64,000 bases of DNA, from assembly GCA_036346375.1 (NCBI GenBank), contig CM070520.1, forward strand, positions 14,829,791-14,893,790, in the 5' to 3' direction. Under the pieces are notes generated by a model. The model was given only the letters and a program-made list of their open reading frames with translations, did no database searches and had not been told where the DNA came from. Positions 25,340-36,506 of this stretch are shown piece after piece. The DNA is from Guadua angustifolia. Lineage: Eukaryota > Streptophyta > Magnoliopsida > Poales > Poaceae. The position numbers and the translations under genes were made by a program. Every line of letters begins with the position of its first letter. Positions within the stretch are counted from its first letter, which is position 1.

Positions 25340-26036
25340 CAATTTATATTACCAGATCGTGTTCCTCTTCCTCTCGCTGGTACCGCAGCCAAGACCGTGA
25401 AGTCCGCCTTCTCGCCGCCCACTTTGTCACAAGATGCCATGGCCGTATGATGGTCACGCCTTGGAGAAAGAGACCACCGCCGCCACCCACCTTTGCACCT
25501 TCAAGCGTCTTCGATCGCCACCGCCTCGGTGCCGTGCTCTTCTCCACTTGGCGGTGGTATGTTGCGCCGACGGTTCGCTACTTTTCCCAGATGACCTCTC
25601 GCTTTTGCCGCCTACTCGTCTCCATGTCTCGGCGATTTAGCCATCATCGGTTTCACCAAACCATGATGCCGAGCCCATGAAGGTGAACCGAAAACACCGC
25701 CGAGATGCCCTCCACGCCATGCGCGCCGCCGTTCCTCTCTCGCGACGCTCATTGGATCAACCTGCTTATCTCCAAGGGTATGCCAATGACTCTTCACCGC
25801 TGCCGACGCCCCCACCGGTGTCGCCGAAATCGCGCCAAGCGTTGTATGCTTTGTTCACGCCCAACTCGCCTGCTGGGTCACGCACCGTATGCCGCGCTCT
25901 GGTCGCCTCTTCCGACCGCAGATTATCGACCACGGCGCGCCTCCGCAGACTCACGGCCATGTACGCCGGTCCGTCACTTATTAATCGGGCTTGTCGAGTT
26001 CATTCGCCGTGGCATTTACATGGGAGATCTTGAATG
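25340..26036. other. GC-rich stretch with overlapping open frames, unrecognised
   Basis: Several frames on both strands stay open for 65-118 codons but none carries a motif I recognise, and no single frame is clearly favoured. It could be a captured gene fragment inside the Helitron-like segment. Confidence 0.4.
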
Positions 26037-26297
26037 AATTCCTTGATTGATTCTATGAAAACTGTACAACATATATAGAGTACAAAAGAAATGATTGGCG
26101 GTTATTAATTGCCAAAGAATAATCGTGATTTTGTTATAATAATCAGCCATATTTAGAGAGATATGGTCGGGTCAGAATCGAAAAGAATAATTAGCTATAA
26201 TGACCTGCCATTATTGGAGATATGACCGGGAGGGGGGGGGGCTAGGAAGAACAACGGACCGCTGCCACCAACTGCTAATTTATATTAGTAGAGATTA

Positions 26298-29200
26298 AAA
26301 ACTAACAACTGGTGCCTATTTTCAGGATAATATGAATTAAGAAGGCGTAAAGGTGATTAATTTACTTTTGTGTTATTAAAAACTTTTGTAATTCATGACT
26401 TGAATCATTTATGTTATTAAAAACTTTATGTTTGATCTTGACGTTGAGGCTATATTATTTTTCTGTCATGTCTTGAATCATTTGTTGGTTATGAAAGGAA
26501 GAACTTATCTGTAATATAGCAACATAGTGAAAAAATAATAATTTGCCTGCCTAACCATGTGGAATAGCTGGAATCCAAGATCAAACTGAAGAAACTTGTG
26601 CTGAAGAAACTTACATCTGTGTTTGTTGGATTGGATCACTGTGCTGTGTTCTTTGAAAAGTTTATCTTTATGTTTACAATATTATTATATAGATCAGGGG
26701 TTTGCTTACCCTGCCGAGGAACAGAGGAAGTCCCCATCTATTGCTGCCCTTAGCACACATTGTTTTCATCTTTGTTTTTTTATGTACTTATGGTTCTTCA
26801 GTAAATGCCCTAGGTTTTCTTAGGTTTACCTCCAATTGACAAGCGCATGTCATTTCGATCTGGCATGGTCTTGAACTATAACTTTGATCACTTAATACCA
26901 ATCACCTTGGATTTGATTGATCTAAAACCACATCTATTGATGGCTATAGGGAATAATTTGTTGGTACACCATGTATGTTTTAATTCTAAACTAAAAAAAT
27001 TCAAAATATTGATGTCTGTAAGTGTGAAATGTTTAGTAATCGATGCTATGTATAGTTTTATTCCTTGTTTTCATTGATGGTGTTGGATTGCTTATTTTTC
27101 AAAGATAATTGATTTAAGTACGATAATGCAATCGTGTGAAAAATTTATGTTTTTCCATTTGTGTTTTACGTGTTAGCTTGTGCTCCACCTTGTTGGTATC
27201 TGCTAGGTGCTATATATTAGCTTTTCATTTATGTCGATATCCTGTGGCATATTGGAACCTTTGTTTGCATTAGGAATTGATATGCAAACTTGAAACCCTA
27301 TCATGCATTCTACAGGAACTGATATGCAAAGCGAGACAATATATTTTCCTTTGTTTTCCATTTCATTGCAACATGTGAAAATGTGAACATGCAACATGTG
27401 ACCCACTTGAAAGTTCTTCAGACTGTATACAATCCTCAATTTCATCTGGAGACACTATCATAATACATTATGCAAGTAAATAATACATTTACAGTTTTAC
27501 TTAGTCCAATTACTACTGATTTGTTGTGACATTGCCAAGAATTGGCTAGGGGATTGTATGATTTCTGTCTCAGTGTGATAGATCCCAGTACTATTGTTTT
27601 GATTGCATTGTGAAAATGGTTGTTTTCCCTTTTTTTATTGGTTATGATCAATACTTCGTCTGCTATGCCTATGCTTGACATGATTCTTTTAGCTGATTGT
27701 ACTTGTTCTGCAACTTTAGATTAACTAGCGTGCCTTTTCAAGTTTTTATCAACCAAAATGTATTAGTTCAGTAAAATCAAAGCAGCTTATTTTATGCTTG
27801 AAGTAAGTTTATTTGCTGATTGTCTTATTGTTTATTTGACAGTATTATCAAAAAATTGCGTCACTTTCAAGTGGGAAAAAGGGGGTCTCTGTTACTTTGA
27901 TCTCGCTATCGTTGTAAACCAACCACAGTCTTGTGCTTAGTTCTTAATTCCTCGAAGGGCTTGTTTTTTGTTTTCATTTATTGTATTGTAATGGATGGCA
28001 AAATTATTAGGTGATAAAATTAGTAACGAAATTGTAATGGATGCCTTTATGTTTCATTTACCAATTTTATTTTTCATTTCGTAATGGATGGCAAAATTAT
28101 TAGGTTCGTTTCGTAATAGATGGCATTGTTTCTGGGATATAGAAAACAACAGAGATTAATTTGTTATTTGTCCTGTTCTATTTTTGATGTTGTTCCCCTG
28201 CCAGTATTGTTCTCTTGTTCTATTTTGTTGGTCCAACAATTTCGATTTCATAGTGAAAATGATTGTTTTCCCTTTTTTTTGTTATGATCAGTACTCTGTC
28301 TGCTATGCTTATGCTTGACATGATGATTCTTTTGTAATTGGTATGTTTGTTGGATATTCTAAATTGAGTGGACCTCAGGAGGCCAATTTGAGGGTTTTTC
28401 AGGGTTTTTACCTTTACATAGATGGAGAATTTGTCTATTCTTGTAGCTCAGGCTTGTTTTTGTCCCAAATCATTTTATTTATTTTTGGTTCTATTAAATT
28501 TAGAGTTATCTGAAGAGTTTCCACTTCTACCATTAAGCATGACAATGATTCCCCTACCGTTTCCCCTAAAAAAGTATGAAAATGATAATCCAAGTCCTTG
28601 TAGTCATGTGCTTACATACTATTAAGTCTCAATTGGGCATGTATCCATGCCATCTTAATGTCTCAATTGTTTACATAATTTGATGCTGTAAGATGTATTG
28701 TATTTTCATTACCGATAGCAGAATAGCAATATTGCAATACCATAATATTAGTATGATCTTGGTTTCATGTAATATATTGCAATACCATAATATTAGTATG
28801 ATGACATTTGATATGATCTTGGTTTCATGTAATATTAGTAGTAAGTATAATTAATCATAATATTTCTACAATCGTTAGTATAGAGCATTATTTCGTGTGC
28901 ATTATGTTCATTTGGTTCTAATTCACCGATGTATGTACATGAAGGACACTGATTCAGAGGAAGAACTGAGAGAATATAACTATTGCTAAACCTGCAATAA
29001 ACATGTTTGTTTAGTGAGGTAAAAATTGGTCATGCCTGTTTCAGTAGATCAAGTTAAATTACACCCATTTGATGTGGTTTGATTCCTTTTGTTGCTAAGT
29101 TTGTGTATTTGGCATTTTTAGGTATATAGTAATAGTCAAATGAAAGGACATTCCTATATCTGACCTTTAAACTCAAAAGCGAGTAGTGCCTGCTTCAAGA

Positions 29201-29816
29201 GATCGACCTTTAAACTCTGCAATAAACATGTATCATTATATTCTTTTGCTCTGTTGAAAAAAATGTGTAGGGTTTTATCAATGGAAACTCATTTGTTTAT
29301 ATATTGCTTGTGTGCACATCTTTCTCATGGCTGACTATCTTGCTTTGTGGTAAAGTCTGTTGCTTTGTGTTTAAATCTCTGCCTTCAAAAATCTTTGCCT
29401 TCAATAATCTACTAATATAATAATCTGTAGTAAAGTCTGTTGCTTTGTGTTTAGAAGGACTAATGAGTGAATATTTGCCACAACCAGTTGTAAGGGTGAA
29501 TCAACTTTACACTTGACTAGGTGGTCCAAAAAAATGAACCTTCTCAACTCTAATTTAGGCTGGCCAGTCCTTTAGAAGCTCAACCTGGTGAACTACCTAT
29601 CATTTAATGTTTCGAACATTTTAGGTCACAGTAAATATATTCAATGGTCATTGGTGATCCGTTTAATCTTTCCTCAACCAAACAAGTCCATTCAACGGAT
29701 ACAAGGCAACAAATACAATGAAGAAATATTGCCAGGTAAGTGTGATGTTTTACCCTTCAAGGAGATGTAACTTTGTCATCCAGAGCTGAGAAATGTTTCT
29801 CTTTTGGAATATGTAG
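26298..29816. other. AT-rich non-coding stretch
   Basis: No gene recognised. It contains an 80-bp direct repeat (27611-27690 and 28253-28333), short local repeats of GTAATGGATGGCAAAATTAT at about 27989 and 28080, and a local duplication at about 28730-28840 (ATTGCAATACCATAATATTA). It may include introns of the SYLF gene fragment that follows. Confidence 0.55.
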
Positions 29817-30679
29817 GTTGCCAGATTAAACCCCGAGAAGTCCATTCCATCGTCTATTCTCAAGGGAGCAAAGGGCTTCTTGCTGCTTGATTGCCAAGGC
29901 GGTGCGCTTCTTACATACAAAGTTGGCATCGACTTGTTGTTGCTCGCAGATCGATGGATCATGGTCCGCCCCATCGACAATTTTATCTGTTGGATTGGGA
30001 TGGGGAGTGCAGTATTTGTGCAATAAAATCTTATCTCTTAATGCACAGGTAGCATCTATGGTTTATGCTGGTCGATATAAAAATCTTGTGGTCATAACCG
30101 TAAATAAGAACCTTTATGCTATTCAATTAAGATAGGCTGATTAGATTGGGTATACATTTATACTATCAAAAAGGCACAAGCAGGTTAATAAATTCACCAA
30201 TTGATAAGCAAACTAGCCTGATGAGTTTCTATCTTGCTTTGGTTTACCACATGTATATGTCCATATAGAAACCACGGAATCCCAATAATCTGCATGACCT
30301 TCCTGAGCAACTTTGTGAAATGTATTTAAGCATGTTGGCCCATTTATATAGGAGATCTTCACAATGTAAAGAGCAAGTTGATATTGAAAGCTTTGGGATG
30401 ATTTGGACGCTGAACTACAATCTGTTGTTAGGAGATAGTTGATCTCCCTTTGATTAGGCATTTCTTTGTATTTTCAGATTGGGGGAGAATTGACAGATTT
30501 TATAGTTGTGCTTGATGATCATAAAGTGTCATGGCATTCAAGAGTCGCATGCATCTTTCTCTTGGGGGGATTGAGTGAGTGTCATAGGAGCAATCAAGCA
30601 GAGCCTTTGAAGCGTAATAGCGAGATGTTCGGGCCAAGGAAAAGGTTCGGGATATGCTACACTTATACCGCAAAGAAAG
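29817..30679 (+). pseudogene. SYLF (Ysc84-like) domain gene fragment, broken
   Basis: Exon 29817-30012 follows a TATGTAG acceptor and reads LNPEKSIPSSILKGAKGF, then in a shifted frame IAKA, then DGSWSAPSTILSVGLGWGVQ. Exon 30478-30679 follows a TTTTCAG acceptor and reads IGGELTDFIVVLDD, then after a degenerate part FGICYTYTAKKG. These are hallmark words of the SYLF domain, a lipid- and actin-binding module found in plant SH3YL1/Ysc84-like and FYVE-SYLF proteins. At least two frame changes and a donor lacking one G show it is broken. N-terminal exons and any FYVE part are not seen. Confidence 0.78.
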
Positions 30680-31066
30680 GTACTAATGACAAAAGCTGCG
30701 TCTTGACGGTGCTCTTCTTTTGAATGTATGCTTAATATTAGAAATAATAAAATGGTTGGGAACCAAAGATGTTTCCTAGATTGTTATTGAGTAGAATTCC
30801 AAATGGAAGTTTTACGCATCGATCGAGCTTTTAATATCTCTTATCACCTTTTAACTGTCTTTTTTCTCGGTGTTTATTGTTGCATGTTAAATAATAATTG
30901 GAAAAGTAACTTTTGTAGTCGATTTCGAAAGAAGAAGAAGAAAAAGCTCAGATTCAATCCACTCATTAGCCAGAGGAAATCTTTGCAAGTAAAAAATAAT
31001 ATTCTATTTTTGGCTCTACCTTTTGGGAAGTTCGTAAGTCATAACACAGTTATCTCAATATCCTCC
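30680..31066. other. Stretch between the SYLF fragment and the gypsy LTR
   Basis: AT-rich and without recognisable genes. It includes a purine run AAGAAGAAGAAAAAG at about 30930. Confidence 0.5.
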
Positions 31067-32194
31067 TGTCGGTGTTTCGTATAACCGGCAAGTAAATTTG
31101 TAAGTATAGGGGTCGCGCGTCCCCTCTCCTCGATGGTTAGACTAAGGAAGTCCCGGATGTATACTGGTTGGGGCCGAACGTCCCTACTTCCAGTTCGAGG
31201 TGGTGGATTGTATTACTCTGGGCGCAGAGGACTACAACCAAGCTTACAAGCGGAGGCTAAGGACAGGGCCTTAGCGTTTATCCGTGGGGAGGAGGAGGAG
31301 CTCGAGAGGGCTTGCTTGGGTCGGACGCTGAGTCGGGCTGGATGATTGAGTTTGAGGGCGTGAGTGTGCCCTTCCCTGAGGGCCCTGCCACCCTTTATAT
31401 AGGCAAAGGGGGCAGGTTACACGGGAATTTTATAAACGAAGTAGGGGTACGCTACGTCCGGGAGTCCCGGTCTCTGGTCTTGATGACTGACGGATCCCTG
31501 CTCACCCCATGCTGAGTTGGTAGATACAACGGACGGCGCCCCGTCGGGAAGGTGCGTACCTGCCCTCTGTGCGCATGTCAGACGTTGATGGCTCGATGAG
31601 ACGGGTGCTGAAGCGGCCTCTTGGTCGCCTCCGGAAGGGGCCACCCACCCCAATACGGCCGTTATGCCCGTGGAACGGGTGACCAGCTCGGCGTAAATCC
31701 TCCACGTGGAGGTTGCGGAGCCGGAGCATGCTGGGGTCCCGGTCCAAGACCCAGCCTGACCATGGGGTCGGTGGTCCCGGCCTTGGTCTGAACTCGGAGG
31801 CGAGGACCCGGTCCCGCCGAGTCCGTGAGGGACGTCTGGCGGGAACCTGCTCGAGCCTGAGCCTTCAGAGGTGTAGGACCCGGGTCCCAGTCGGGTCCGG
31901 CGGGGACGCTCTTCACGTGGTCAGGTCGGAGCGCCCCAGGCGGGCCTGACCAAGGCCAGGTTACCTTTTATGTCCCCTTGGGCCTAGAGCTGGGCCCAAA
32001 ACAGTTCACCTGGTGATCCAGGCGATATTTAGGGATAATCCCATCTGTGAGGGGGCGGAGGTCTTTGGCAACATCCCCTCCATCACTCTGCATTATTGTC
32101 AATCTGGGCTTCGAGCCCAGATGACTGAGAGAAAAACGATCTTGAAGTAGATGTATACGCCGCTGTGGGGTACCCCTGGTATAAGTATTCGTCA
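31067..32194 (-). repeat. 3' LTR of the Tat-like element (1128 bp)
   Basis: On the plus strand it starts TGTCGGTGTTTCG and ends GTATTCGTCA. It aligns in order with the reverse complement of the gypsy LTR at 39707-40658 (same ends, same AAGTAAATTTGTA word near the edge, same position of the TATA box), but the two have diverged. A minus-strand TATATAAA lies at about 31395-31402. Confidence 0.8.
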
Positions 32195-32208
32195 GTAGCC
32201 CCTAGGGC
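32195..32208 (-). other. Polypurine tract of the Tat-like element
   Basis: The purine-rich minus-strand word CCCTAGGGGCTAC abuts the LTR edge at 32194, as at the 3' LTR of the plus-strand gypsy copy. Confidence 0.6.
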
Positions 32209-32806
32209 CGTCCTGAAACGTAGTCGTTCCTGGATGGTCCCTTCATTCTCAGCGACATGATTGGTGGGCATGCACGAGGGTCACCGGGGTCGGCCGAGTC
32301 CGACTGGCCTGATCGGGTGAGCACTTCTGGAGGCGCGCGAGCGCATCCGACGGATGTAGCCCCCAAGCCTCCGAGCGGATCGGAGAGCTGGTCGGGGGGT
32401 TACAACGGTCGGTGAAGAGTTCAATTGATCGTGGCGAACAGTCCCAACCGTGCCCGCGTGGATTTGGTGTTGTCTCGGTTGTCGTGGTCCGTCTGACTAG
32501 GTCGGTCGTTCGGCCAAAGTGCCGAAAGACTTCGGTGGTGTAGCCCCGAGCAGTGTCGGAGAGCCGGTCGGGGGTTACCTTGTTGCTTAACGGACCCACT
32601 GGTGCCCCTTTTGGTCCGGGGAATCGAAAGTCCGACCGGCCCGGTCGGTGGCCTTTGAGTCTTGTGGAAGACCCGGCAGGTGAGCCCCGAGCCCCGAGTA
32701 GGCTCGGAGAGCTAGTCGGGGTTACCTTGCAAAGCGAGCCCCGACCGACTCGGTCGGAGGGCTCCTAACTTAGATTCTAGAGTAGTTGACGCGCCGCGAT
32801 CGATGT

Positions 32807-33190
32807 GGAGGTCCAAATGCCTTCGCAAGAGGTTCTGGTTCCCGAATGCTCGTTTTACGTCGTAGCTGGACGCCAGCGCGGCGGGGAGGTCCAGATGTCT
32901 TCGCGAGAGGTTCGGTTCTCGAATGCTCGCTTTACGTCAGAGTCGACGCGCCGCGGCAGGGAGGTCCAGATGCCTTCGCGAGAGGTTACGTTCCCGAATG
33001 CTCGCTTTTACGTCAGAGGCCGGACGCGGCCGCTGGGCGGCAGGAGGTCCAGATGCCTTCGCGAGAGGTTCGGTTCCCGAATGCTCGCTTTTACGTCAGA
33101 GCCGGACGCGCCGCGGCCGCCAGGAGGTCCAGATGCCTTCGCGAGAGGTTCTGGTTCCCGAATGCTCGTTTTACGTCGTAGCTGGACGGG
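32807..33190 (+). repeat. 75-83 bp minisatellite, five copies
   Basis: Units start at 32807, 32885, 32960, 33043 and 33123 with GGAGGTCCAGATGCCTTCGC, followed by GAGAGGTTCGGTTCCCGAAT and a GCTCG...TACGTC end. All three plus-strand frames are open across the array, a result of the unit sequence and not of coding. Confidence 0.93.
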
Positions 33191-34189
33191 TTAGTCGGCT
33201 AGTTTTGCGTCGTAGCTAGACGAGGGGCATCCATCCCGAGTCCTCGTCGGGCGAGCCCGTCTGCGGGAGGAGAGGCCGCTGTCGGTCACATGTATACGCC
33301 CCGTCCGTAGGTGTGGGACCTGGAGGGGGTGAGCGGACGCGTGTTTGCCATACGTCGGCCGAACACCGTGCTCGCGGAGCTACAAACGGGTTATCCGAGT
33401 GGGCCCTGGAGATCACACGATCTCCGAGCAGACGATCCCTGCGCCGGGTGTCCGACCCGCTGGGGGCGACCCATAAAAAACCTTTCTTTACTCAATCTCA
33501 GACGACCCCGAGCCGTTCAGAACTTCCGGGCGCACTGGCCGCTGCTGCCTTTCGGGGCTCCATGAGAGTTTGAAGTATGGTCTCGGGACGCGAAGCTAAG
33601 GCGATTGGGTCGTCCGCCAACCCAACTAAAGACCCGTCGAGGGTTCGCCTTGAACTCGCCCCTCGCTCGGTTTTGCCGGCTGGGGGGGCTTAGAATCCAC
33701 TTGGTGGAATTGGGCCTTTGGAACCCGCAGCCAGGACTTTATTCGTGAGGCATTCGAGCCCTCTCGCCACCTCGAAGCCGTAACGGCCCGATGGACTTTT
33801 TTCATACCTGTGGCGGCCCGATCGATCCGGCCCAGAGGCGGAGATCGAAAGGTCGCGGGGTGTTCCGCCCGAAGCGGAATGATGCCCCAGCGCCTCCTGC
33901 CAGTATTTGATATGCGTGCGGGAATTAAATGCGAATTCAAATGATTGGGAGTGACACGCCTGACCGACGGCCTGTCGCAGCGCTTGGTGACGGGACGTGC
34001 GATGCTTCAACCAAGGCGACGCCTGCTTTGACCGGCAGGCGATCAGTCGACGTTTGTCTGGCCGGCACGTGCTCTGGTAGGTACCGCAGGCTTGGTGTGG
34101 CGAGCGCTAGGACATGCTCCGGCCTTTTGTGATTTCGCGCTGGTGCCTCTTTCCTCCGTGGGGCACTTTCTTCGAAGCCATAATCGTTG

Positions 34190-34830
34190 TAGGCCGTAGC
34201 ACCTGGGTCGAGAGGGTTACCGCTAGGGAAAACTGGATAGCCAGTCGGATTATTCCGCAGGTCCGACTCTTTTTTTCGGACTTCCCTGAGGTGATGAACA
34301 TTCGATGACCATGGCTTTGAAAACCGCGGGGGTTGTACAAGCGTAGGTTGCTATGTTGACACCTTTGGAGGAGGTTTCGAAGAAAAAATAGAGACCTACG
34401 GAACGAAAAGTTCACTTGTGCTCGCCATGGGAGAGGAGTGTTCCCGACCAGCTATGGATTGAACCATAAGGGCACTTCCTTCTACCGCGAACCGCTACTT
34501 CGCGGTCGTAGCCACTGGGGCGTAGGCCGTAGCGTTCGGGTCGAGAGGGTTACCGCTAGGGGAAAACGAACAGCCGACCGGGTCACTGACCCGTGGTAGT
34601 GCAGGAACTTTTAAGTAAAAAAATCGCTCATCTGTACTTTACGCAGGGGAGGGGTGTTTCTGACCGGCCGTAAGTTGTATCCCATGGGCACTTCCTTCTT
34701 CCACGAACCATTACTTCGCAACCGTAGCCACTGGGGCGTAGGCCGTAGCGTTCGGGTCGAGAGGGTTACCGCTAGGGAAAACAAACAGCCGACCGGGTCA
34801 CCTGGCCCGTGAAAGTATGCGAGCTTGTAG
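34190..34830. repeat. Direct repeats in the spacer of the Tat-like element
   Basis: The word GGCCGTAGC...GGGTCGAGAGGGTTACC followed by GCTAGGG occurs at about 34191, 34523 and 34738. The last two lie in larger repeats of about 210 bp (from 34420 and 34640). Confidence 0.8.
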
Positions 34831-35276
34831 CCCCCAAGCGGTGCGTGGGAACCAAAGCCGGTGGTCGCCATGCAGCGCTTAAGTTTGGCGGAGTGAAATA
34901 AACGTATGTAAGAAAAAAACTTTTAAGGAAGGGATGGCCTTATCTTTTCCTTCCGTATGTTGGAGACGGCACGACGATCGGGCCCCTTGCTCAACCCTTG
35001 GGCGGGAAGGTCGAGTTAGTGGGCCTTCTGCCACCTGGGTGCTCTGCAGCTCGTCCAGGCCTTCCTTTGCCGTCGGCCTGTCTCGGAGCCGGAAATCGAA
35101 GAGTCGCGCCGCGTGTCGCTGACTGAGGCAGCGTCCTTTCGCTCCAACCGTTGCGCCGCATTCAATGCGGAGTGGGAGACGTGGACAGGGCGCGTCCCAT
35201 CGCACGGGACGTGAAGTTAATGCACGTGCGGTGCGCAGTCCAGGGCAACTCCTTCTTCGACCGCTCCGCCCCCTCC

Positions 35277-35284
35277 TATAAATA
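35277..35284 (+). promoter_or_regulatory. TATA box of the antisense ORF
   Basis: TATAAATA in a CTCC-rich context, about 105 bases before the first ATGs (35381, 35391), with a pyrimidine-rich leader between. The direction is opposite to the host retroelement. Confidence 0.6.
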
Positions 35285-35390
35285 TGGCGTGGGGCGGGGA
35301 GTGGTCCTTCACAGCCGTTCCCTTCGTCTCGCTACCCTCCCTTTGCCCTTCAGCGAAAAAAGAAGAAGGGGTTAGGGAGAATGGGCGCTG

Positions 35391-36401
35391 ATGGCAAGCG
35401 GGGATGACGATCGCAGGGGCGGCAAGCGGGAGGCGGTGGCCGATCTTCCGGGGTCGGACCCCAAGAGGTCCCACACCATCGCTCGGTTATCTTTGCGTCC
35501 GAGAAGAGGAGGGCTTGCATTGCCCTCGTCGATCTTCCGCATCCGGGATCCTCTTCCGGAGTAAACTCTTTTACTTGACCTCGCGATGACTTCGGCTTTT
35601 CTTCTGCTACTAATGCTGAACCGTTTGCCATCTTTTCTAGTGCCGGTGGCTCGGGCTCTCGCGAACCGCCCGCCGTGCCTGCGCCGGCTGCCACGGTGGG
35701 AGAGGTGGGCGCCATCGTCTGTACGACGAGGGCGCGAGCACCAAGATGACGGCCATACCGACGCTGGCCGACGCCCATGGCGCCTGATTCACGATCGCCG
35801 CTCGGGCGGAAGTGCTTACTCAGCAAGCCAGCGCGCCGGCCGCCGAGGAGGTGCTGGCGAGGGCGCGCGAGGAGGTCACGGCGGGGCAAGCTCGGGCGAA
35901 CGCCTTGGAGGAGGAGCTCGCTGAGGCACACGAGGAGGCGTCGTCGCAGCGGGCCCGGGCCGAGGCCGCCATGGAAGACCTCGGCTCATCAGACGAGGAG
36001 CAGTTGGCCTCGTGTAGGAGCCTCCTCTCCATGCTCCGCCCAGCCTTCGAAGGCATGGGCAGGAGCCTGGAGGCTCTGGGGGTGAGGCTGCAGGAGCCCC
36101 CGAGGCTATCCGTGCAGCACGCCTTCCGCCTCACCCAGCGGCCGACGCCCGCCGACCTGCCCAGCGCTCGCGCGAGCGTGCCTGCCACAGGGCGGCTCTG
36201 CCCGCCAGCGTAGTATGTGTCTGGCTCGCGCTTAGCCGCGATGCCTCTTTCGACCCGCTCGCGACCGTCGCCGGGATCGAGGGGGACGCTGGCCAGGCGC
36301 GGGCCAGGGTGCGGTCGGCGGCGGAGAGGGTGGCCGAGATGGGTGACGTCTCCGAGAGTGGCGACAGCTCCGACGACGACACCATTGAAGGTGACATCTG
36401 A
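35391..36401 (+). pseudogene. Antisense coiled-coil ORF of the Tat-like element, frameshifted
   Basis: ATG at 35391 opens MASGDDDRRGGKREAV for 57 codons. After frame changes the main block (35812-36213) reads heptad-like Ala/Glu/Arg-rich sequence (AEEVLARAREEVTAGQ, then ANALEEELAEAHEEAS), a predicted coiled coil. A third frame gives the acidic C-terminus ending GDSSDDDTIEGDI before the stop at 36399-36401. Similar coiled-coil ORFs with acidic tails occur as extra antisense genes in plant Tat elements; their role is unknown. Frame breaks at about 35565-35810 and 36213-36240 may be decay or read errors. No nuclease or transposase motif is visible. Confidence 0.6.
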
Positions 36402-36506
36402 GCCTAGCTTAGGAGCACCCCAGGCGCCCGACTTTTGCCTCTCCTCCTCCTCTTCTTTTTTTTGTAATATATGCACGTTGCATGCTGGAGATACTGTCCT
36501 GCGTCA

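Larger units (their letters stand above)
24039..26297. mobile_element. Segment bounded by inverted Helitron-like 5' ends
   Basis: About 50 bp at the left (TAATCTCTACTA..., then AGTTGATGG and GTCCGTTCTTCC) recurs inverted at the right end (TAATCTCTACTA..., AGTTGGTGG, GTCCGTTGTTCTTCC when read on the minus strand). TCTCTACTA fits the grass Helitron 5' consensus. The layout is either two Helitron 5' ends facing each other or one terminal-inverted-repeat element. A hairpin plus CTRR 3' end was not found, and no clear target duplication. The inside has a GC-rich stretch and a 49-bp minisatellite. Confidence 0.45.
31067..36506 (-). mobile_element. Tat-like Ty3/gypsy element, 3' portion
   Basis: On the minus strand: 3' LTR (31067-32194), polypurine tract, a long GC-rich spacer with tandem repeats, and an ORF pointing the opposite way (35391-36401). 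The pol part is missing because element B begins at 36507. Tat-lineage plant gypsy elements often carry extra antisense ORFs between pol and the 3' LTR, which is the arrangement here. The pol-bearing fragment at 58991-64000 has the same orientation and may be its other half. Confidence 0.7.

Noticed and set aside
25340..26036. Possible host gene in the GC-rich block
   Set aside because: Frames conflict between strands and no domain or splice pattern is recognisable, so it is listed only as an unrecognised stretch.
35820..36476. 218-codon minus-strand frame opposite the coiled-coil ORF
   Set aside because: It is a shadow of GC-rich coding on the plus strand; the plus strand gives the heptad pattern and acidic tail.
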